Of a DNA stretch of 10,888 bases, positions 1-4,821 are shown one piece after another. Under the pieces are notes generated by a model. That model was not told the origin of the DNA and ran no database searches. It was given only the letters and a program-made list of their open reading frames with translations. Source of the DNA: Syntrophobacteria bacterium (GTDB taxonomy: Bacteria > Desulfobacterota > DSWW01); the NCBI GenBank assembly GCA_030145435.1, contig JAQYVQ010000637.1, positions 1 through 10,888 on the forward strand. The letters run 5' to 3'. Every line of letters starts with the position of its first letter. Position 1 is the stretch's first letter. The position numbers were made by a program, and so were the translations under genes.

Positions 1-935
1 GCGATTCTGAACAGCGCGATCCAGGCGGAGAGGGTGAAGAGGGAGGCGATCGTCGTGCCGATTACGATCGAGGCGGCGAGTTGCTCGTCCCCTTTCATCT
101 CCTGGGCCATGATGGCGCTGACAACGGCGGTCGGAGAGGCGTAAATCAGGACAACGAACTGCCGTTCCATTCCGGTGACGTCGAACATTCCCAGGCAGAC
201 ATAGATCGCGGCAGGGTAGACGATCAGTTTGATAAAGGAGGCCACGGCCGTGGGCAGGATCTCCGTGCGGACCCGCCCGAGGTCCATACTTGCTCCCACC
301 GACAGGAGAGCGGCCGGCAGGGCCATCCGGGCGACGAGGTCGAGGGACCGGTCGATGCTGGTTGGTATGGGCAGATTCAGGGCTGAGAACAGGACGCCGG
401 ACATGCTGCCGAGGATAAGTGGGTTCCTGAGAATATCCAGTGACGCCTTTTTCCAGAGGTCACGGTTGTCCGGGTTCTCTGTATGGTGGGGCAGGGCGAG
501 GACGAGCACGGCGAGAAGGTTGTAGACTGGGACCATGAAGCCGACCAGGACTGCAGCAGGCCCGAGAACACTCGGGCCGAAGGCGTTCTCGATGACCGGG
601 AGCCCGACGAACACCATGTTGCTCCGCATCGCTCCCTGGGCGAGCACCCCCCGCCTCGACGGGTCGGACCGGAGGCATGCCAGGTAAACAGCACCTGCCG
701 TCAGCACGGTCACGACCGCGATCGAGCCCATGGCCGCGAGATCAAGGGCCTTCGAGAGCGGTGTCAGGGCGGCGCTCCTGAAGAGCAGGATCGGCCCGGC
801 GACGTAGAACACGAGCTTGGAAAGCCAGGAACTGGCGGCCGGGCCCATCCATCCGATGGCGCCCAGTACGTACCCAAGCCCGATGACCAGGAATACGGGC
901 AGTACGATGTTTACGATTTCGATGAGTGCGTTCAT
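1..935 (-). CDS. AEC-family (auxin efflux carrier/malate permease type) transporter, 3' end cut by window edge
   Basis: An inner-membrane secondary transporter; the family exports or exchanges small organic acids or auxin-like anions, and the substrate cannot be read from sequence. About 311 residues are visible, open to base 1 without a stop. AEC proteins are usually 300-320 residues, so only the last few are missing. The protein is a chain of hydrophobic segments starting at residue 8 (IVLPVFLVIGLGYVLG). Around residues 105-115 it has NMVFVGLPVIENAFG, the family's Asn...GLP signature in the first repeat, and near the C-terminus YASPTAVVSAIMAQE and DEQLAASIVIGTT, typical of the last helices. 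The ATG at 933-935 is chosen because it opens directly into the first helix, although no strong ribosome binding site precedes it. It lies 61 nt downstream of the flavoprotein gene on the same strand and is probably co-transcribed with it. Confidence 0.88.
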   Translation of the reverse strand, partial: MNALIEIVNIVLPVFLVIGLGYVLGAIGWMGPAASSWLSKLVFYVAGPILLFRSAALTPLSKALDLAAMGSIAVVTVLTAGAVYLACLRSDPSRRGVLAQGAMRSNMVFVGLPVIENAFGPSVLGPAAVLVGFMVPVYNLLAVLVLALPHHTENPDNRDLWKKASLDILRNPLILGSMSGVLFSALNLPIPTSIDRSLDLVARMALPAALLSVGASMDLGRVRTEILPTAVASFIKLIVYPAAIYVCLGMFDVTGMERQFVVLIYASPTAVVSAIMAQEMKGDEQLAASIVIGTTIASLFTLSAWIALFRI

Positions 936-996
936 TCGGGTTGGGACGCCGCTTGCTCGAACCCTGGGTGGACTGTGTCCAGGGTCCGCGGTCCAT

Positions 997-2409
997 TCAC
1001 CGGGGCTCCAGCGTCTCCTCCAGTTTCAGCTTGGCAGCCAGATCGCGCAAGGCCGTGCGTATTCCTTCTTCAACCACGGGGTGATAGAAGGGCATGCGAA
1101 GCACGCCGTCCACCGTCAGGTCCTGCTGGACCGCCCAGGCCAGTAAGTGGGCCGTGTGCTCCACTCTTGGACCCAGCATCTCGGCGCCCAGCAGGGTGCC
1201 TCGCTCGTTTTCGGCATAGATGCGGACGTGCCCCTTGTTCTTGCCCATTACCCGGGAGCGTCCCTGATCGTCGTAGCTGACTTCGCCGATCGTGATGCTC
1301 GCCGGATCGAGCCGGCCGTACGGCGTTCCGACCACCGCGATTTGCGGGTCCGAGAAGACCACCGAAAGGAGCGTTCGGCGTACGAAGGCGCGCACGTCCG
1401 GGTATTGTGCGGCATTGTGTCCGGCGATGCGACCTTCGTCGGCCGCCTCGTGGAGCAGAGTACGATAGGCCGAGACATCGCCCGCCAGGAAGATGGGAAG
1501 GTCTCCAATCTGTGCCGTGCGAGGGTCGACGGTCGGCAGTCCGCGCTCGTCGAGCGGGATCGTCGCACTGGCCGGATCGAGACGCGAAAGGTTCGGGCGG
1601 CGTCCGGCCGAGCCCAGCACGTAGTCGACAGTCGCTTCCTGTCTCGAGCCGTCCTGGTCCACCCATTCGAGATGGACCCCCTCGTCGTCGACACGCGTCT
1701 CCAGGCCTTCGATACCCACGTGCAGGTTCAGTTCTTGACCGAACACCTCGATCGTCTTCTTCTTGATCACCGGGTCGGAGAGCGGGCCCACGCGCGAGGA
1801 TGGGGTCAGACACAAGGTGTCGACGCCCAGCCGATGCAGAGACTGCCCGAGTTCAAGGCCGATGACGCCCATGCCGATCACGGCCACGGAGGCCGGGAGA
1901 TCCTCGAACTCGAAGATATCATCGCTGATGAGAAGTCGATCCCCCAGCCCGGACAGGTTGGACGGGATCCACGGGGACGAGCCGGATGCCACCACGATCG
2001 CACCCGCTTCGATGCGTGTGTGATCTTCTACCAGCAACGAGCCCGGCCCGTCGAACCGGGCATAGCCCGCAACCTTCTCCTCCCTCGGGATGTCGTCCAC
2101 CGAGTCCAGGACGAACCCGACGAAGCGATCCCTTTCACGTCTGACCCGCTCCAGAACCGCCTTCCCGTTGACCCTCGGCCGGCCTTGGATCTCCACCCCG
2201 AAGCTCGAAGCCGTGGAGACCTCGTGGGCCACGTCTGCCGAGTGAATCAGGAGCTTCGATGGCATGCAACCGACGCGGGCACAGGTGGTGCCGTAGGGCC
2301 CCCCTTCGATCAGGACGACACTTGCGCCTGCTTTCTTCGCCTCCCGGCGGGCTGCCAGTCCTGCGGTTCCGGCCCCTATGATCGCCACGTCGACTTCCCG
2401 TTTCTTCAT
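997..2409 (-). CDS. Dihydrolipoamide dehydrogenase-family FAD/NAD(P) disulfide oxidoreductase, stand-alone type
   Basis: A 470-residue pyridine-nucleotide disulfide oxidoreductase, predicted to move electrons between NAD(P)H and a dithiol such as dihydrolipoamide through FAD and a redox disulfide. The N-terminal FAD motif GAGTAG is at 12-17. The redox pair is in TTCARVGCMPSK (Cys43, Cys48). A second Rossmann motif, GMGVIG, is at 179-184, and the second FAD contact FLAGD ends at 311. The C-terminal catalytic pair is His443 with Glu448 in FYHPVVEEG. Length fits the family. The GTTCARVGCMPSK form is that of the divergent Lpd type often not encoded with 2-oxoacid dehydrogenase subunits, and none are nearby here. 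The strand after GMGVIG ends in LCLTPSSR, without the acidic residue that commonly marks NAD specificity. Start: the frame is open to 2652, but homology begins at ATG 2407-2409; its ribosome binding site is weak. It could instead be a mercuric-reductase-like or soluble transhydrogenase relative; the cysteine motif argues for Lpd. Confidence 0.88.
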   Translation of the reverse strand: MKKREVDVAIIGAGTAGLAARREAKKAGASVVLIEGGPYGTTCARVGCMPSKLLIHSADVAHEVSTASSFGVEIQGRPRVNGKAVLERVRRERDRFVGFVLDSVDDIPREEKVAGYARFDGPGSLLVEDHTRIEAGAIVVASGSSPWIPSNLSGLGDRLLISDDIFEFEDLPASVAVIGMGVIGLELGQSLHRLGVDTLCLTPSSRVGPLSDPVIKKKTIEVFGQELNLHVGIEGLETRVDDEGVHLEWVDQDGSRQEATVDYVLGSAGRRPNLSRLDPASATIPLDERGLPTVDPRTAQIGDLPIFLAGDVSAYRTLLHEAADEGRIAGHNAAQYPDVRAFVRRTLLSVVFSDPQIAVVGTPYGRLDPASITIGEVSYDDQGRSRVMGKNKGHVRIYAENERGTLLGAEMLGPRVEHTAHLLAWAVQQDLTVDGVLRMPFYHPVVEEGIRTALRDLAAKLKLEETLEPR

Positions 2410-2457
2410 GTTTTCTTGTCTTTCTGCGTGGTGGAAGTTTCCCTCTGCGAGGAGAAT

Positions 2458-2487
2458 AGCATAGAAGGGTCGATCGAGCATCTCCAA
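2458..2487 (-). promoter_or_regulatory. Weak sigma-70-type promoter candidate for the flavoprotein/AEC unit
   Basis: On the minus strand TTGGAG (2482-2487) lies 18 nt upstream of TATGCT (2458-2463), about 50 nt ahead of the ATG at 2409. The match is only 3/6 and 4/6, so this is tentative. If used, it would put the transcription start well inside the longer open frame to 2652 and so supports the ATG at 2409. Confidence 0.28.
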
Positions 2488-2512
2488 GTGAGGAAACCCC
2501 GAAGGTCGATCG
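2468..2512. repeat. Two direct copies of GGTCGATCG, 36 bp apart
   Basis: GGTCGATCG occurs at 2468-2476 and 2504-2512, both in an A/G-rich setting (GAAGG). They straddle the weak promoter candidate for the flavoprotein gene, with the first copy inside the spacer and the second just upstream of the -35. The core CGATCG is palindromic, so they could be paired operator half-sites or chance. Confidence 0.3.
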
Positions 2513-2598
2513 CTTATTCGTTTTAGACGCAGAGAGCTCCGGTTTCGTCTCGGACAGGGGCTGTTTAGAGAAGACCCTGCTTCATGCGGGGAGGGTGG

Positions 2599-2610
2599 GC
2601 TCCATGGAGC
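2599..2610. repeat. 12-bp perfect palindrome downstream of the PilZ gene
   Basis: GCTCCATGGAGC is a perfect palindrome with no loop. It sits in the 274-nt gap between the PilZ stop and the flavoprotein start. A second weak hairpin (GCCCC-7 nt-GGGGC, 2618-2634) is beside it. No T-run follows either, so neither is a clear intrinsic terminator. It may be a protein-binding site. Confidence 0.3.
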
Positions 2611-2683
2611 GAGTCGAGCCCCTTGATACGGGGCCCGCGTCGTTCGCTTCACACAGGGTTTCGATGTAGCAGAAACGTCCTTG

Positions 2684-3154
2684 TTAGGGGATCTCGGCCG
2701 CCGTGACGTGAAGGTTGATCAGATTATTGATCTTCTTCCTCAGTTCCGGAGTGAGGTCATCGAACTCGACGCCCACGCGAAAGACAAAGGGGATTCCTTC
2801 CGGGTGCCGGATGTACCAGACAGCCTTGCCGCGCAACGTCAGAGGTTCATCGTCGTAAGGGAGTTCGACCGCCAGAATGCACTTTTCGGAGGTCTGCATG
2901 TTCGGATCGATCATGTGCAGGCCTTCCCACTCGATGGAGTCGGTAAGCAGGCCCAGGCCATGTTCCGAGATGTCGTACAACTGTGCCGGAAGCTCGGGGC
3001 TTGGGTCCTCCGGCCGGGAAGGCAGATGCATTCGGAACCGGACGGGTAGATCGACCCTGTGGCGCTTGGATCTCCGTCGGTTCTTCGCCTCGGCAGTCTT
3101 CCGGAAGCCGGTCTTCGACATGATTCGTCCGATCAGGCTGGATGATGTGTCCAT
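2684..3154 (-). CDS. PilZ-domain protein, probable cyclic di-GMP receptor
   Basis: A 156-residue soluble protein with one PilZ domain, the widespread receptor fold for cyclic di-GMP that controls motility, polysaccharide or gene expression. Both ligand motifs are present: RRSKR at 27-31 (RxxxR) and DISEHG at 61-66 (D/NxSxxG), separated by a beta-rich stretch beginning VDLPVRFRM. The second half (KCILAVELP, LRGKAVWYIR, FRVGVEFDDL) has the expected beta-barrel pattern. It ends in a helix (PELRKKINNLINLHV), usual for single-domain PilZ proteins. The ATG at 3152-3154 is chosen over Met12 because AAGGA lies about 10 nt upstream. The gene stands alone, with 195 nt on its upstream side. A sigma-54-type promoter there suggests control together with motility or nitrogen/carbon-responsive genes. 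The downstream effector is unknown, as no motility gene is in the window. Confidence 0.9.
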   Translation of the reverse strand: MDTSSSLIGRIMSKTGFRKTAEAKNRRRSKRHRVDLPVRFRMHLPSRPEDPSPELPAQLYDISEHGLGLLTDSIEWEGLHMIDPNMQTSEKCILAVELPYDDEPLTLRGKAVWYIRHPEGIPFVFRVGVEFDDLTPELRKKINNLINLHVTAAEIP

Positions 3155-3213
3155 TCGCTCTTGTTCCTTTCCCTGGGAGATCCGGTAAGCGATTCTTGCG
3201 TGCCCTGTCGTAT

Positions 3214-3229
3214 GGCAAGAAGCGTGCCG
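3214..3229 (-). promoter_or_regulatory. Sigma-54 (-24/-12) promoter for the PilZ gene
   Basis: The minus strand reads CGGCACGCTTCTTGCC, with GG-N10-GC at the exact spacing required by sigma-54. It has the full GGCACG and TTGC blocks of the consensus TGGCACG-N4-TTGCW. The start point would be near 3203-3204, about 50 nt before the PilZ ATG. It lies in intergenic DNA and points at a gene. The core is partly symmetric (TGGCAAGAAGCGTGCC on the plus strand), but there is no plus-strand gene to serve. Confidence 0.62.
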
Positions 3230-3341
3230 AGGCGTGGAAAAGGGTCCAGAACAGGATTAACCTATCGGGATTATTGATCTTTCTGTGGGGGACGCGGTCC
3301 ACTCGTCAAGGCGGGCTATCGGTCTTCTGGTTACAATTTTG

Positions 3342-3364
3342 GACTCGAGTCAGCCCCTCGAGTC
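3342..3364 (-). terminator. Perfect 8-bp inverted repeat spanning the stop codon of the reactivation-type gene
   Basis: GACTCGAG (3342-3349) and CTCGAGTC (3357-3364) form a perfect stem with a 7-nt loop that contains the TGA stop codon (3350-3352, minus strand). In the minus direction no U-tract follows, so it is not a textbook intrinsic terminator. In the plus direction a T-rich stretch follows, but no plus-strand gene ends there. It may be a transcript-end stabiliser or a factor-dependent stop. Confidence 0.4.
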
Positions 3365-4045
3365 TTTCTTGTATTTTCTATCGTACAATTCCTTGTCATA
3401 GGGGGCCCTTCTGCCAGGGCAGTTCTCCATCGGGCAGAGCATGCAGTTCTCGAAGTGATGCTCCGTGGGGAACCACATCCCGGACACGGACATGCTCGGC
3501 TTCATGAAGCAGCTCTCCATGAGCTCCACCCCGATGGAATCCTCCGGGGCCCCGAGGATAGAGAACAGGGCCCGCTGTTCTGAGAGGGACCAACTCTCGA
3601 TCGAACCCGGGTTCATCATCGAGACGTCGCCCGGATGGTGTTGCTCCTTGATGTGCTCGAGCAGCGCGAAAATGGATGCGCCGAGGGCCAACCCCTTGAT
3701 CGCATCGGCCCAGAACTTCTCCAGGACGGACGTGAAGGCGCTCGACCATTCCTCGATCTCAACTCCGCAGGTCGCCACAAACGGGAAGACCCTGTGAACC
3801 TTTTCGAGGTTGACGGCGAGAACGCGGCTCTTGAACGTTCGACCTTCGATGACGACATGGTCCTCGCCCCTGGACTCGATCAGGCCGGCCTTGTACATGG
3901 CCTTGGGCCTTCCGATCGCCTCGGCCCGCGCAGCCATGCCCTCGGTCTCTGCCGCGTAGCTGCCCCCCTCTTTGATCCCCAACTGCTGCTTGAGCTGCGG
4001 AAGATCGATTTGCCACGCAACTTCGTCCAAAATCGTCGCATCCAT
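3350..4045 (-). CDS. Stand-alone B12-dependent methionine synthase activation-domain-like protein with Cys-rich C-terminus
   Basis: A 231-residue protein that resembles only the C-terminal reactivation (AdoMet-binding) domain of cobalamin-dependent methionine synthase MetH. The supporting stretch is residues 143-195: MMNPGSIESW, then LSEQRALFSILG, then SIGVELMESCFMKPSMSVSG. It matches the MetH pattern of PG..., IG.KLTES..M.P..SVSG. It has no homocysteine-, folate- or B12-binding module, so it probably reactivates, or binds AdoMet for, a corrinoid protein encoded elsewhere. After the domain comes a three-cysteine cluster C-x2-C-x4-C (Cys201, 204, 209) followed by PGRRAPYD, which could hold a metal or Fe-S centre; Cys93 and Cys179 are also present. 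Start ATG 4043-4045 has AAGGA about 10 nt upstream. It lies 57 nt downstream of the HTH gene and is likely co-transcribed. The role in methionine, acetogenic or other methyl transfer is not decided. Confidence 0.8.
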   Translation of the reverse strand: MDATILDEVAWQIDLPQLKQQLGIKEGGSYAAETEGMAARAEAIGRPKAMYKAGLIESRGEDHVVIEGRTFKSRVLAVNLEKVHRVFPFVATCGVEIEEWSSAFTSVLEKFWADAIKGLALGASIFALLEHIKEQHHPGDVSMMNPGSIESWSLSEQRALFSILGAPEDSIGVELMESCFMKPSMSVSGMWFPTEHHFENCMLCPMENCPGRRAPYDKELYDRKYKKDSRG

Positions 4046-4061
4046 GCGGCGATCATCCTTT

Positions 4062-4074
4062 GCCGCTACGCGGC
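4062..4074 (-). other. Small hairpin between the HTH and reactivation-type genes
   Basis: GCCGC-TAC-GCGGC forms a 5-bp stem in the 57-nt gap, immediately upstream of the AAGGA ribosome binding site of the downstream gene. It is too short for a convincing terminator and could tune translation or processing of the downstream message. This is inferred from position only. Confidence 0.25.
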
Positions 4075-4102
4075 TTTGCCCTCGGATCCGTCCGGTTCGG
4101 CC

Positions 4103-4342
4103 TCAACCGTCGCCCTTGCGAGGACGTCCGCGCCCGATGGCAATCTTGGGCAGATCGTCCGAGCCCACCCGTTTCTTGTAAGAAACAATATCGGATTCAC
4201 GAAATCTCCAGAACCTGCCCTGCTTGCTCGCCCGAAGCTTTCCCTTGCGAGCCAGGTCGATCACGTCGTCCGGACTGCAATCGAGAATATGGGCCACATC
4301 CTTCGACTTGAGGAGCGATTCCTTCTTCTTGGTGGTGGCCAT
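4103..4342 (-). CDS. Small helix-turn-helix (excisionase/MerR-type) DNA-binding protein with AT-hook-like tail
   Basis: A 79-residue DNA-binding protein. Residues 10-56 form the winged HTH seen in excisionase and MerR-like small regulators: LLKSKDVAHILDCSPDDVIDLARKG, then the wing KLRASKQGRFWRFRESDI. The tail ends GRGRPRKGDG, and RGRPRK is the AT-hook core that binds the minor groove of AT-rich DNA. No recombinase or phage gene is nearby, so a regulatory role is more likely than excision. The start at 4340-4342 is chosen because it opens MATTKKKESLL and is preceded by GGAGGG and AGGA. An in-frame ATG at 4358-4360 would add six residues, and the frame is open to 4609 without convincing coding character. 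It is first in a unit with the reactivation-type gene, which it may control; the AT-rich promoter upstream is a plausible target of its own tail. Confidence 0.85.
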   Translation of the reverse strand: MATTKKKESLLKSKDVAHILDCSPDDVIDLARKGKLRASKQGRFWRFRESDIVSYKKRVGSDDLPKIAIGRGRPRKGDG

Positions 4343-4410
4343 GGATCCTGTTCCCTCCATGAAAATCGCAAGCAACTCCGATGCGCTGTCGTCTGCAGCC
4401 CGGGAGAACG

Positions 4411-4429
4411 CAACGCTGTGGCTGCGTTG
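4411..4429 (-). other. Hairpin in the HTH gene leader
   Basis: CAACGC and GCGTTG form a 6-bp stem around a 7-nt loop, about 70 nt upstream of the HTH start codon and inside the predicted transcript leader. Its role is unknown. There is no U-tract after it on the minus strand, so an attenuator is not supported by this element alone. Confidence 0.35.
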
Positions 4430-4552
4430 TCCATGGGCTTCCAGATTGGCTGGTTGAAAGGCGTCAAGCGGTAGAAAGGGTACGGTCGGCTTCCGAGGAA
4501 CGGCGATTCCTTGAGATTGCAGCTGTTCGCGTCGCCCCTGCATGTGCCGGTC

Positions 4553-4582
4553 TTGATTGTCGATTATGCCGTAAAATAATAT
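4553..4582 (+). promoter_or_regulatory. Possible plus-strand sigma-70 promoter for the PLP enzyme gene
   Basis: TTGATT (4553-4558) and TAATAT (4577-4582) are 18 nt apart, with 4/6 matches in each box. The transcript would have a leader of about 230 nt. It overlaps the stronger minus-strand promoter, so the two would compete for polymerase. No better plus-strand promoter was seen closer to 4822. Confidence 0.35.
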
Positions 4583-4609
4583 TATAGCAATATGGGGAGG
4601 CAAGATCAA
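4581..4609 (-). promoter_or_regulatory. Sigma-70 promoter for the HTH/reactivation-type unit
   Basis: On the minus strand TTGATC (4604-4609) and a perfect TATAAT (4581-4586) are separated by the ideal 17 nt. The start point would be near 4574, giving a leader of about 230 nt to the HTH ATG. The -10 lies in the 10-bp palindrome ATAATATTAT (4576-4585), a natural place for an AT-binding regulator. Confidence 0.65.
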
Positions 4610-4770
4610 GATCCAAACAGCCCTCCCGCTTGCGGATGGAGACGTAAACTATGGATGCACCTCCAGGAAATCGGTGGGGCTGTCCCCAGACTCTGTCCCG
4701 ACTGGACGAGAAGCACGCCATCTGGCAGAATTCGGTTTGCATCAGCAAGGCGTGTCCGTGAGTTGTCGGT

Positions 4771-4788
4771 CCGGGTCGTCGGACCCGG
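4771..4788 (+). other. Perfect 7-bp hairpin just upstream of the PLP enzyme ribosome binding site
   Basis: CCGGGTC (4771-4777), GTCG loop, GACCCGG (4782-4788): a very stable GC stem with a tetraloop. It ends about 20 nt before the AGGA ribosome binding site at 4808-4811 of the gene starting at 4822. There is no T-run and no gene upstream on this strand, so it is not a normal terminator. It could be an operator or an element controlling translation. Confidence 0.5.
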
Positions 4789-4821
4789 CGTTCCTCAATA
4801 GCTTGGTAGGATGAGAACACG

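Larger units (their letters stand above)
4343..4821. other. Divergent intergenic region, 479 nt, with promoters, leader and hairpins
   Basis: No convincing protein gene is seen in either strand. An AT island (4571-4592) sits in otherwise GC-rich DNA and carries overlapping divergent promoter candidates. To its left is a leader of about 230 nt for the HTH gene, with a hairpin at 4411-4429. To its right is about 230 nt ahead of the PLP enzyme gene, with TGGGG-CTGT-CCCCA at 4675-4688 and a stronger hairpin at 4771-4788. No recognised riboswitch class was found by eye. Confidence 0.7.

Noticed and set aside
483..1280. Plus-strand open frame opposite the AEC and flavoprotein genes
   Set aside because: It spans two real genes and their gap on the other strand, and the product is low-complexity and charged.
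1147..2526. Long plus-strand open frame (459 codons) opposite the flavoprotein gene
   Set aside because: Shadow of the real gene in GC-rich DNA; its translation has no recognisable domain while the opposite strand carries every family motif.
2618..2634. Intrinsic terminator of the PilZ gene (GCCCC/GGGGC hairpin)
   Set aside because: Only 5 bp, 50 nt from the stop codon and without a T-run on the minus strand.
2410..2652. N-terminal extension of the flavoprotein to a GTG at 2652
   Set aside because: The extra 81 residues are Arg/Pro/Ser-rich with no family similarity, and the FAD motif sits at the usual distance from ATG 2409.
3635..4474. Plus-strand open frame opposite the reactivation-type and HTH genes
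   Set aside because: Antisense to two well-supported genes and no domain recognised.
4480..4560. SAH or cobalamin riboswitch in the HTH leader
   Set aside because: A short GCTGCAA-like similarity is present, but the conserved pairing and core boxes of these classes could not be found by eye.
4343..4609. N-terminal extension of the HTH protein to 4609
   Set aside because: The extended start would lie inside the predicted -35 box, the extra residues lack coding character, and a good ribosome binding site precedes ATG 4342.
4723..4741. Sigma-54-like TGGCA...TTGCA upstream of the PLP enzyme
   Set aside because: The spacing is GG-N13-GC, three bases too long for sigma-54 recognition.
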